DNA of 64,000 nt, taken from positions 82,523 through 146,522 of the forward strand of contig NZ_JAPCID010000015.1 of assembly GCF_027587175.1 (NCBI RefSeq). The letters run 5' to 3'. The stretch is from Solirubrobacter deserti. Lineage in GTDB: Bacteria > Actinomycetota > Thermoleophilia > Solirubrobacterales > Solirubrobacteraceae. Both the position numbers and the translations under genes were made by a program. How positions within the stretch are numbered: position 1 is the stretch's first letter; each line of letters begins with the position of its first letter. The notes beneath the pieces were generated by a model. That model worked only from the letters and a program-made list of their open reading frames with translations. It did no database searches and was not told where the DNA came from. Below are positions 16,211 to 24,123 of this stretch, one piece after another.

Positions 16211-17411
16211 TGCCATGACGCAAGCTTCCGCCACTGCCGGCCGCGGCGTGCGCGTGCTGCACAGCTTCCCGCATCGCCTCGGCGCGGGCCGGATCTGCGA
16301 CACGGCCTTCTACGAGGTCGCGGGCGCGGCGAACGCCGGCGCCGACGTCACGGTGATGCCTGCCTCGCTCGCCCGAACCGTGCCCGACGGCGTCACCGTC
16401 CGCCCGACGCTCGCCCGCGGCTCGGTCCGAGTGCCCTATCGCGTGATCGGGGAGCTTCGGGCGCTGCGCGCGCACGATCACATCGTGGCCCGCCGCCTCG
16501 CCCGCTCCCGGCAGCGTCCCGACGTCGTCCACGTCTGGCCGCTCGGCGCGCTGCGGACGCTCGAGGTCGCCAAGCGCCTCGGGATCCCGACCGTGCTCGA
16601 GCGCCCCAATACCCACACGCGGTACGCGTACGAGACCGTCCGCGCCGAGTGCGAGCGTCTCGGCGTGCCGCTTCCCGCCGATCACGAGCACGCGTTCAAC
16701 GAGACGGTGCTGCGGATCGAGGAAGCCGAGTACGACCTCGCCGACCACCTGCTGTGCCCGTCGGACTTCGTCGCCGGGACGTTCGAGCGCGCGGGCTATT
16801 CGCCCGACCGGCTCGTGCGGCACCTCTACGGTTACGACCCCGCGGTCTTCACTCCCGGCGAGCCGCCTGCTCCCGGACAACCGCTGCGGATGCTGTACGT
16901 CGGTGTGGCTGCGGTCCGCAAGGGACTGCACTTCGCGCTCGAGGCGTGGCTACGGTCCCCCGCGTCGAGTTCCGGCACCTTCACCGTCGCCGGCGATCTG
17001 CTCCCCGCCTACGGGGAGAAGCTGAAGGACCAGCTCGCACACCCCAGCGTCCAGGTGCTCGGCCACCGCAGCGACATCCCCGAGCTGATGCGCTTGCACG
17101 ACGTGCTCGTGCTCCCGAGCATCGAGGAAGGCTCCGCGCTGGTTTGCAACGAGGCGATCGGCAGCGGCTGTGTGCCGCTCGTGTCCGACGCCGCCAGCGG
17201 CGTCTGCCATCACGAGGTCAACGCGCTCGTGCATCCCGTGCGCGACGTCGACGCGCTCGCCGCGCACATCACAGCGGTGAACGCCGACCGCGGGCTGCTG
17301 CGCGCGCTGCGCGAGCAGGGCCTGGCGCACGCCGCCGACATCACCTGGAGCGCGGCCGGACGGCGTCTCGCTGATATCTACTCGGAGGTCGCTCTTGTCC
17401 CCGCTCGCTGA
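16188..17411 (+). CDS. GT4-type (GT-B fold) glycosyltransferase
   Basis: This 407-residue protein shows GT-B features: RVLHSFPHRLGAGRICDTAF at the N-terminal lobe, LYVGVAAVRKGLHFALEAW in the donor lobe, and the E-x7-E-like LVLPSIEEGSALVCNEAIGSG. ATG 16188 overlaps the previous gene by 23 bases and has GAGGGTGG upstream; ATG 16215 is an in-frame alternative starting MTQASAT. It probably transfers a nucleotide-sugar residue in cytoplasmic repeat-unit assembly. The FkbM gene overlaps its 3-prime end by 17 bases. Confidence 0.85.
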   Translation: MNSSTPPSAMTQASATAGRGVRVLHSFPHRLGAGRICDTAFYEVAGAANAGADVTVMPASLARTVPDGVTVRPTLARGSVRVPYRVIGELRALRAHDHIVARRLARSRQRPDVVHVWPLGALRTLEVAKRLGIPTVLERPNTHTRYAYETVRAECERLGVPLPADHEHAFNETVLRIEEAEYDLADHLLCPSDFVAGTFERAGYSPDRLVRHLYGYDPAVFTPGEPPAPGQPLRMLYVGVAAVRKGLHFALEAWLRSPASSSGTFTVAGDLLPAYGEKLKDQLAHPSVQVLGHRSDIPELMRLHDVLVLPSIEEGSALVCNEAIGSGCVPLVSDAASGVCHHEVNALVHPVRDVDALAAHITAVNADRGLLRALREQGLAHAADITWSAAGRRLADIYSEVALVPAR

Positions 17412-18210
17412 TCACAAGGTCGGGCAGCACGCTTCGACGCTGCTCACCTACGGACGCGAGGCGCGCACGCCGCGCGACTTCTGGCGCGTGCTGCGGGTCC
17501 GCCTGAGCCAGAGCAAGCTCGGTCCGGTCGTCTGCCGGCGGCCGATCGCGGTGGACGTCAACCTGCGAAGCCTGGGCCGCGTCCGCCTGCGCAGCCACAC
17601 GTCCGACGTCGTCGTGCTCGGCGAGTTGATCGAAGGCGGCTCCTACGAGCCACTCGCCGCCGCGGCGGGTGAGCCCGTGCGCACGATCGTCGACCTGGGT
17701 GCCAACACGGGTCTCGCGGCACGCTGGCTGCTCGGGCGTTTCCCCGGCGCGCGGATCGCAGCCGTGGAGCCTGAGGACGGCAACCTGTCCGTGCTGCGCC
17801 GCAATCTCGAGCCGATCGGCTCCGCCGCCCACGTAGTCGGCGCGTGCATCGGCGCCACACCGCGACGCGTCGTGATGGTGGGCGCCCGCGAGGACGGCTT
17901 CCGCATGTCCGACGACAGCGACGGCACGACGGACGTGGTGACGATGGAGCACGTGCTCGAGACGCTCGAGGCCGACCGCGTCGATCTGCTGAAGGTCGAC
18001 ATCGAGGGCGCGGAAGAAGAGCTGTTCGACCACTGCGGCGGATGGATCCACCGCGTCGGCGTCGTGTCGGTCGAGTGCCATCACCCGTTCACGGCCGATT
18101 CGCTGCTCGAGCGGCTCGAGCGCCACGGCGCTCAGCCCGAGGCGCTGTCGATCGAGCGCACGCCACTTGGATACGACATGGCGCTGGTGCGCATCGGCGC
18201 GCGCGTCTGA
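17395..18210 (+). CDS. FkbM-family methyltransferase
   Basis: This 271-residue protein starts at TTG 17395, supported by GGAGG six bases upstream. The SAM loop is TIVDLGANTGLAARWLL, followed by the acidic AAVEPEDGNLSVLRRNL and the FkbM signature DLLKVDIEGAEEELF. FkbM enzymes usually O-methylate sugars or polyketides. Here it follows two glycosyltransferases, so a sugar hydroxyl in the exopolysaccharide is the likely target. Its stop lies in a palindrome shared with the convergent gene. Confidence 0.88.
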   Translation: MSPLADHKVGQHASTLLTYGREARTPRDFWRVLRVRLSQSKLGPVVCRRPIAVDVNLRSLGRVRLRSHTSDVVVLGELIEGGSYEPLAAAAGEPVRTIVDLGANTGLAARWLLGRFPGARIAAVEPEDGNLSVLRRNLEPIGSAAHVVGACIGATPRRVVMVGAREDGFRMSDDSDGTTDVVTMEHVLETLEADRVDLLKVDIEGAEEELFDHCGGWIHRVGVVSVECHHPFTADSLLERLERHGAQPEALSIERTPLGYDMALVRIGARV

Positions 18211-18218
18211 GCGCTCAG
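18207..18218. other. 12-bp palindrome holding two convergent stop codons
   Basis: CTGAGCGCTCAG contains the TGA of the plus-strand methyltransferase (18208-18210) and, on the other strand, the TGA of the beta-helix gene (18217-18215). Only four bases separate the genes. It could add slightly to termination but is short. Confidence 0.6.
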
Positions 18219-20614
18219 CGCTCGTCCGCGCCGGCGTCGCAGCCCGTCGCCGGCCGGGGCTGACCGTCGATGTCCCGCTCCGGGCACTCGGCGGCGACGA
18301 AGCCGTCCAGCGGCCCGCGCGGACCCTTGAGATGCGCGTCGGGTGCTGTCGCGGAGTTGCTGGCGACCAGCGGGTCGAGCGCCGTCGCGGCCACGCCAAG
18401 CGTGCGAGCGTCGCGAGCGCACGTGACCGCCCCCCCGTAGAACACCTCGTTCACCGACGTCGGCGGGAGCTCCCATGCGCCGTCGGCTCCGCACGAAGAC
18501 TGCGCGCTGTTCCCCAGTCGGACATTGCCGGAGAGCGTGACTCCCGGATTGCCCTGGGTGCATCCGCCGCTGCTGTCGAACCCGGCCCCGCCCAGGAACG
18601 TGTTGTGGCGGATCACGACGTCGGTCAGGTCAACGCCGCCGTAGAGGTTGCAGTGACCGCTGATGCCGAAGGCGAAGTCCGCGCGGCCGCCACACGGCGG
18701 CGATGAGCTGTCGCACGTCGTCGTGAACACGTTGTTCTCGATCACCACGTTCGTGTAGCCGTAGTCGGCCTCGAACGTCCCGCCGCCGTTGGCGTACGTG
18801 AAGAAGATGTTCCCGCCGTTGGCGCAGTTGACGAACGTGTTGCCGCGGATGGTCAGGTTCCTCGGGTAGGAGACGTACATGCACTCCCAGTGCGGATCGT
18901 TGGAGCCGCCGCCGGTGTATAGCGAGTCGTCGGTTCCGAAGTCGTGGATCAGGTTGCCCTCGACCACGTGTCCCTCGTTGTAACCCGTGCAGGCGCGGTC
19001 GGCGCCGAGCGCGAGCCCCGGCTCGCAGTACTCGATCGAGCCGTTGTCGCAGTCGTTGCCGCCGGCGTCTTCGTCGACCGCATCGCACGGGCCGATGTCG
19101 TTGTCGCGGATGGTGACGTTGGTCGAGTTCTCGATCTTCCACCCCCCGACGTCGGTGCCCTGCACCGTGACCGACGAGGACTGCCCACCGGCGTTTCCGC
19201 CTCCGATCACCTCGAGCGGGTACTGGTTGCGAGGCGAACCGCTGTTCGGGATGGTCGACGTGACGAGCCGCGCGCCCACTCCGTTGCGGGCTCCACCACC
19301 GCCGAGATGCACACGCGCGGCGCTCTCGAACATCAGCGCGCCGTTGAGCACCATGGCCTCACCGATCACGACCCACAGCTTGCAGTCCGCGGCGCGCCCG
19401 TTGTCGCCGGTCACGTGCTGCTCCGGGTAGGTCCCTCCCTTGATGAGCACCAGGTCGCCCGCCTGGCACACGTCGTTCGCGGCGTCGAGCGAGCCACATG
19501 CGGCTGCGTCATCGTATGGTGCGGGCGCCGCCCGCCGCGCGCACGAGCCGCCGCTGGCGTCGACCCAGAGGTTCGCCGCGGTCGTAGCACCCGGGTCCGC
19601 GGCGGCCGTCGCCGGCGCCGCACATCCCTCGGCGGCGACTCGCACGGACGTCTTCGGCGACCGGTTCCCAACCGCGTCGACGGCATCGACCTCCAGCAGG
19701 TGCGGCGCGCACCGCAGGCCGGTGAGCGTCGTGGCGGCCGTGCTCACGCTGCGTATGTATGCGCCGTCCCGGTACAGGCCGTAGCGCACGACCCGCCGGT
19801 CGTCGCTTGAGCGCGTCCAGCGCACGTCGGCGGAGCGGCGATCTGCCCGCGCGATCGAGACTCGGGTCGGCGCGGACGGCGCGCGACGGTCAGCGCCACG
19901 TTGGCTCGCCGTCAATGCGCGCGTGAACCGATCCAGTGCGGCGCCGCGGTGATTGCCCACGGGCCGGACCACCAGGTCAAGGTTGGAGCTCTGCTGGGCG
20001 GTCCGCACCGCAGCGCGCCAGCGGTGGGCGCTGTAGCCGGTCGAGCGCAAGTCGACGACTCCGGCGACGCGGACGCCGTCACGCCCACGCAACCGGCGGA
20101 ACGCCGCGGTGCTGCCCGCGTGCACGAGGATGAGATCAACCGCACCGCGCTCGGCCAATATCCCGGCGTTGCTAACCGACGTGGCGCGCACTCCACAGCG
20201 CAGGCCGGGAGCAGTGGCCTTGTCTGCCGTGCAGACGGCGCTGGCTTCGGCACTGACCGGCGCGATCACCGGCAGGCGCCATCGTCGGGCGCGCTTGACG
20301 AGCCGTACTTGTTCCTGCGCCGTCAAGCGACCGGGCGGGACGATCAGGGTCATCCCGACCGCCCGCATGCCTGCTGCGCGCTTGCCGTCGAGCGCCTGCA
20401 ACGTCTCCCCATCCACCTCAACGCCCCAGAGCTGTGGCATTGCCTTCGGCGCCGTTGGAAGCGAGGCCGGAGTGACCGGCGCGGTGGCGGCGACGCGGGT
20501 TCCGAGGAACATCAAGCAGGCCGCGGCCAGAACGATCCGGCCGAGGACCCCGAGACGGCTCCGGCGAGGTTTCATCGCGTGGCGGTCGCGGTCGTCGGAC
20601 GCCGGCGCGGCCAT
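18215..20614 (-). CDS. Secreted parallel beta-helix protein (paralogue 2)
   Basis: The 799-residue protein has an N-terminal signal peptide (hydrophobic LGRIVLAAACLMFLGTRVAA) and the shared domain starting MPQLWGVEVDGETL. One FN3 module follows (about 240-330), then a beta-helix (about 345-780) with repeated NVTIRDNDIG, NLTIRGNTFVN and VVIENNVF rungs. It ends DIDGQPRPATGCDAGADER. The core is nearly identical in protein sequence to paralogue 3, for example HWECMYVSYPRNLTIRGNTF. I kept ATG 20614 because TACGGT lies six bases upstream; ATG 20575 is an alternative right before the signal peptide. Likely extracellular or cell-surface; function unknown. Confidence 0.8.
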   Translation of the reverse strand: MAAPASDDRDRHAMKPRRSRLGVLGRIVLAAACLMFLGTRVAATAPVTPASLPTAPKAMPQLWGVEVDGETLQALDGKRAAGMRAVGMTLIVPPGRLTAQEQVRLVKRARRWRLPVIAPVSAEASAVCTADKATAPGLRCGVRATSVSNAGILAERGAVDLILVHAGSTAAFRRLRGRDGVRVAGVVDLRSTGYSAHRWRAAVRTAQQSSNLDLVVRPVGNHRGAALDRFTRALTASQRGADRRAPSAPTRVSIARADRRSADVRWTRSSDDRRVVRYGLYRDGAYIRSVSTAATTLTGLRCAPHLLEVDAVDAVGNRSPKTSVRVAAEGCAAPATAAADPGATTAANLWVDASGGSCARRAAPAPYDDAAACGSLDAANDVCQAGDLVLIKGGTYPEQHVTGDNGRAADCKLWVVIGEAMVLNGALMFESAARVHLGGGGARNGVGARLVTSTIPNSGSPRNQYPLEVIGGGNAGGQSSSVTVQGTDVGGWKIENSTNVTIRDNDIGPCDAVDEDAGGNDCDNGSIEYCEPGLALGADRACTGYNEGHVVEGNLIHDFGTDDSLYTGGGSNDPHWECMYVSYPRNLTIRGNTFVNCANGGNIFFTYANGGGTFEADYGYTNVVIENNVFTTTCDSSSPPCGGRADFAFGISGHCNLYGGVDLTDVVIRHNTFLGGAGFDSSGGCTQGNPGVTLSGNVRLGNSAQSSCGADGAWELPPTSVNEVFYGGAVTCARDARTLGVAATALDPLVASNSATAPDAHLKGPRGPLDGFVAAECPERDIDGQPRPATGCDAGADER

Positions 20615-20620
20615 GACGAA

Positions 20621-20626
20621 ACCGTA
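20621..20626 (-). promoter_or_regulatory. -10 hexamer of beta-helix paralogue 2
   Basis: On the minus strand TACGGT ends 6 bases before ATG 20614. The same hexamer precedes the genes at 11521 and 24124 at nearly the same distance. Confidence 0.4.
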
Positions 20627-20669
20627 GCGCCGCCCGGCCGCCGGACCCCAGCCAGAGGTCCAGCAAATC

Positions 20670-20703
20670 CGTCTGGCGACCCACCGTTGTGGGCCGCCAG
20701 ACG
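20670..20703 (-). terminator. Strong hairpin after beta-helix paralogue 3
   Basis: A 15-base arm (20670-20684) pairs with 20689-20703 around the loop CGTT with a single A-C mismatch. It lies just past the stop at 20712 and before the promoter of paralogue 2. No clear T-run follows on the minus strand. Confidence 0.6.
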
Positions 20704-20711
20704 TGTGCTCG

Positions 20712-23700
20712 CTAGCGCTCGTCGGCGCCGGCGTCGCAGCCGGTCGCCGGCCGCGGCTGTCCGTCGATGTCGGTGGCCGGGCAGCTCGTGGCCACGAATG
20801 CGTCGAACGGGCCCGTCGAGCCCTTCAGGTGAGGATCAGGCGCAGTGTTGGAGTTCGACATCACGTGCGGGTCGATCGCCGCCTCGGCGGACCCGAGCGT
20901 CTGCGGGTTGGAGCCGCACGTCACGGCGCCGCCGTAGAACGTCTCGCGCAGCTGGCTGGGCTGTGCCGGCCAGGCGCCATTGGCGCCGCAGGCGTTGGCG
21001 TAGTTGCGCCCGAGGCGGACGTTGCCGCTCAGGGTCACGCCCGGGTTGCCCTGCGTGCAGCCGCCGCTGATGTCAAAGCCCGACCCGCCCAAGAACGAGT
21101 TGTTCCGGATAACGACATTGCTCAGGTCCGTTCCGCCGTAGATGTTGCAGTGGCCGGAAATACCGAACGCGAAATCCAGCCGCCCACCACACGGCGCCGA
21201 CGAGTTGTTGCACGTCTTGGTGAACACGTTGTTCTCGATCGTCAACCCCGTATACCCGTAATCAGCCGTAAAGCCGCCGCCCGCGTTGGAATACGTAAAG
21301 AAGATGTTCCCGCCGTTCGCGCAATTGACGAACGTGTTCCCACGAATCGTCAGATTCCGCGGATACGAGACATACATGCACTCCCAATGCGGATCATTCG
21401 ACCCCCCGCCACCAAAAAACGAGTCATCAGCACCGAAATCGTGCACCAAATTGCCCTCGACCACATGCCCCTCGTTGTACTGCGTGCAATGCGCAAACCC
21501 CGCCTCGCAGTACTCAATCGACCCGTTATCGCAATTCCCACCGCCACCATCGCTATCGATCGTGTCACACGGACCGATGTCATTGTTGCGATACGTCACA
21601 TTGTTGCTGTTGTCAATCTGCCAACCACCGAAATCAGCACCCTGCAACGTCACAAACTTCGAACCACCCGAAGCGTAGGCACCGTACTGATTGCGCTCAG
21701 AGCCACTCCCCGAAATCGTCGTGGTCACCAACCGGGCGCCGACACCATTGCGCGCACCGCCACCGTCGAGGACGAGCCGCGATGCGCCGGAGAACCCCAG
21801 GTTCCCAGAAACGCGGGCCGTCTCGCCCGTGATGACCTGCATCGTGCAGTTCGCGGAGCGTGAGTTGCCGCCGCTGAGAGTCTGTGCGCCGTAAGACCCG
21901 CCCTTGATGAGCACGATGTCGCCGTCGCGGCACGCGTCGTTGGCTGCGTCGAACGAACCGCACGCCGTGCCGTCGTTGTAGGCGGCGAGCGAGGCCTGTC
22001 GCGTGCACGAGCCGCCGTTGGGATCGACCCACAGGTTCGCGCTGTTCCCACCGACCGGCGGCGGCGAGACCGTCGGCGTGGCCGTCACGGTCGGCGTGGC
22101 CGTCACGGTCGGCGTAGCCGTCACGGTCGGCGTAGCCGTCACGGTCGGCGTAGCCGTGACCGTCGGCGCAGCCGTCGCGGTGGGCGTGGCCGTGACCGTG
22201 GGCGTGGCGGTGGCCGTAGCGGTCGGGGTCGGGGTCGGGCATGCGCTCGTGAGCGTGGTGCCCGCAGCCTCGGCGCGATTGGACGCATTCCCGGCCGCGT
22301 CATAGGCCTCGAGCGCGAACGTGTATGACGTCGCGCAACTCAATCCTGAGAACGTGTAAGACAGCGACGTCGTCGTCCCTACCGCGACGCCGTTGCGATA
22401 CAGGCGATAGCCCGCCACGCCGCGATCATCAGTCGACGCGTTCCAACGCAAGCCGACCGTCGTCTGGGTCACGCCGTTCCACGCCATCCCCTGTGGGACG
22501 CTCGGCGCCCGCGTGTCCGGCGCGACGGTGGGCGTCGGTGTCGGCGTCGGGCATGCGCTTGTGCTCGTCGTGCCCGTGGCCTCGGCCCGGTTGGACACGT
22601 TGCCAGCGGCGTCGTAGGCCTCGAGCGCGATCGTGTACCGCGTGGCGCAGGACAAGCCGGAGAAGGTGTACGACAGCGACGACGTCGTCCCGACCGCCAC
22701 GCCGTTGCGGAACAAGCGGTAGCCGGCGACGCCCGTGTTGTCCGAGGACGCGTTCCAGGCGAGGCCGATCGTGTTGGGAGTCGTCCCGGTCCAACGCATG
22801 CCCTGCGGAACGGACGGACGTTGCGTGTCGGCGGCCAACGTGCTCACCCCTCCGGAGGACGCGTCGGCCTCGGGAGCAAGCGTCGATGCGCAACCGGTCG
22901 GCGCGGCCGTCACCAGCGCCTGCGCCGACCGATTTCCCGCGGCGTCCATGGCGTCGATCGCGAGCTGATGCGTGGCGCAGCTGAGGTTCTTGAACACGGT
23001 CGACGTGCTCTGCGTGCTGCCGACGTAGCGGCCGTCGACGTAGAGCCCGTAGCCCGTGACCTTGGTGTTGTCGGTCGCGCGCGACCACTTCACCGAGACG
23101 GAGTTGAGCGCCGTGGAGGTGACACGCGCAGCGCCCGTCAGGCGCGGCGGCGTCCGGTCGGTGCTGGCGCTTGACGCGGTGACCGCGCTGAGATGGCGCG
23201 CGAGCGTGGCCTCGGCGCCCACTCCGGTCGGCTTGATCACGAGGTCCAGCACCGGGCTCTGGCGAGCGACGGCGACCGCCTTTCGCCACGAGGCAGCCGA
23301 AGTCGCGCGCTTGAGCTCAAGCACGCCGGCCACGCGGGTCGGCCCATTCGCGAGGCGCTCGAACGCGGCAAGGTTGCTCGCGTCCACGAACGTCATCGTG
23401 CGGGCATCAGAGCGCGCGATCCCGCGCACGCCCCACTTGGAGGCCGCAACAGCGAGCTTGCGCTCGTCCGCCGCGGTGAGCGACGAAGCGGCGACAAGAG
23501 TCAAGCCGCGCTTACGGAACTCTCGCCCCTCCGCGCGCGTAAGCGATGCCAGCGTGGACGCGTCCACCTCGACGCCCCAGGGTTGAGAAGAGGCCACTTG
23601 CGCAGTGCGCGCCGCGGCGTTCGCTTGGCCGACCGTCAAGGCAAGCGAACTGACGAGAACTGCGAATCCCAAAGCCAGCCACAGCTGGCGACGACCAATG

Positions 23701-23717
23701 CGGAGAGGTTCGCACAT
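20712..23717 (-). CDS. Secreted FN3-repeat, parallel beta-helix protein (paralogue 3)
   Basis: The protein of about 1,001 residues starts at ATG 23717, directly before a signal peptide (LWLALGFAVLVSSLALTVGQANA). After the shared SQPWGVEVDASTL domain come three FN3 modules, a Thr-Pro-rich linker at about 492-552, and a beta-helix from about 557 to the end with the same rungs as paralogue 2. The C-terminus is DIDGQPRPATGCDAGADER. The linker is coded by 18-bp tandem repeats, and the middle of the beta-helix coding region is less GC-rich than the rest. An extended GTG start at 23762 is possible but would put 15 residues before the signal peptide. Surface role inferred, activity unknown. Confidence 0.8.
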   Translation of the reverse strand: MCEPLRIGRRQLWLALGFAVLVSSLALTVGQANAAARTAQVASSQPWGVEVDASTLASLTRAEGREFRKRGLTLVAASSLTAADERKLAVAASKWGVRGIARSDARTMTFVDASNLAAFERLANGPTRVAGVLELKRATSAASWRKAVAVARQSPVLDLVIKPTGVGAEATLARHLSAVTASSASTDRTPPRLTGAARVTSTALNSVSVKWSRATDNTKVTGYGLYVDGRYVGSTQSTSTVFKNLSCATHQLAIDAMDAAGNRSAQALVTAAPTGCASTLAPEADASSGGVSTLAADTQRPSVPQGMRWTGTTPNTIGLAWNASSDNTGVAGYRLFRNGVAVGTTSSLSYTFSGLSCATRYTIALEAYDAAGNVSNRAEATGTTSTSACPTPTPTPTVAPDTRAPSVPQGMAWNGVTQTTVGLRWNASTDDRGVAGYRLYRNGVAVGTTTSLSYTFSGLSCATSYTFALEAYDAAGNASNRAEAAGTTLTSACPTPTPTATATATPTVTATPTATAAPTVTATPTVTATPTVTATPTVTATPTVTATPTVSPPPVGGNSANLWVDPNGGSCTRQASLAAYNDGTACGSFDAANDACRDGDIVLIKGGSYGAQTLSGGNSRSANCTMQVITGETARVSGNLGFSGASRLVLDGGGARNGVGARLVTTTISGSGSERNQYGAYASGGSKFVTLQGADFGGWQIDNSNNVTYRNNDIGPCDTIDSDGGGGNCDNGSIEYCEAGFAHCTQYNEGHVVEGNLVHDFGADDSFFGGGGSNDPHWECMYVSYPRNLTIRGNTFVNCANGGNIFFTYSNAGGGFTADYGYTGLTIENNVFTKTCNNSSAPCGGRLDFAFGISGHCNIYGGTDLSNVVIRNNSFLGGSGFDISGGCTQGNPGVTLSGNVRLGRNYANACGANGAWPAQPSQLRETFYGGAVTCGSNPQTLGSAEAAIDPHVMSNSNTAPDPHLKGSTGPFDAFVATSCPATDIDGQPRPATGCDAGADER
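21235..21720. other. Less GC-rich segment inside the beta-helix coding region
   Basis: Two hand-counted 60-base lines here (21421 and 21541) have 33 G/C each, while the paralogue's line at 18901 has 38, and codon third positions carry more A and T. The protein encoded remains nearly identical to paralogue 2. Confidence 0.55.
22081..22206. repeat. 18-bp tandem repeat coding a Thr-Pro-Thr-Val-Thr-Ala linker
   Basis: Seven consecutive 18-bp units run through this stretch; the first four differ at one base only and later ones diverge. On the minus strand they encode the hexapeptide TPTVTA. The array joins the FN3 modules to the beta-helix and is likely to vary in length. Confidence 0.85.
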
Positions 23718-24123
23718 GGCGTTTCTTCTCGGCTCCCTTTGAGAATGGCTTGACCGAACCACTCCCCAGATGGGGTGTGGGCCCTAGGCGCCTCGCCACG
23801 GGCACACGCGAAGACGCGCGCCCCCGGCGAGGACACCGCCAAGGCATCCGCGAGCACCCCTGTCGCCGATGGCCCTGGTCCGACCGATGTGAACTTTGTG
23901 GTCCCCCCGACGCTTATCCGCTGGCTCGACGCGGGTTCCGTGCCGGTATGGAACGCCCGGTTTGTGCCCCCCGTACCGGACCGGCAAACCCAGTACGGGG
24001 CCAAACCTCACAAGAAGATGACAACCCTGTTCAACCCCGATCCGGTCGTTAGAATTCCCCGAATCAGGACTATCTGCGCCGCTAGGCGGCGAGCGACGGG
24101 CCGGGCACGGTACGGTCCTGTCC
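23718..24123. promoter_or_regulatory. Divergent intergenic region with interleaved inverted repeats
   Basis: About 400 bp without a gene, between beta-helix paralogue 3 (leftward) and a glycosyltransferase (rightward). GGTTTG/CAAACC (23959-23964, 23985-23990) and CCCCGTAC/GTACGGGG (23969-23976, 23993-24000) are interleaved, the geometry of an H-type pseudoknot. TACGGT at 24111-24116 lies 7 bases before ATG 24124. CCGCTAGG at 24079-24086 repeats a half-site of the palindrome at 27580. Short open frames here look like no known protein. Confidence 0.45.

Noticed and set aside
22081..22206. Repeat array considered as a possible CRISPR
   Set aside because: The units are contiguous with no spacers, keep the reading frame and encode a Thr-Pro linker.
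23749..23760. CTTGACCGAACC as a further copy of the activator motif
   Set aside because: It shares nine bases with the motif at 6701 in inverse orientation, but no good -10 hexamer lies at the matching distance, so it may be chance.
23636..24004. A leftward frame of about 120 codons across the beta-helix gene start and the intergenic region
   Set aside because: It is in another frame than the beta-helix gene, lacks motifs and has no start signal.
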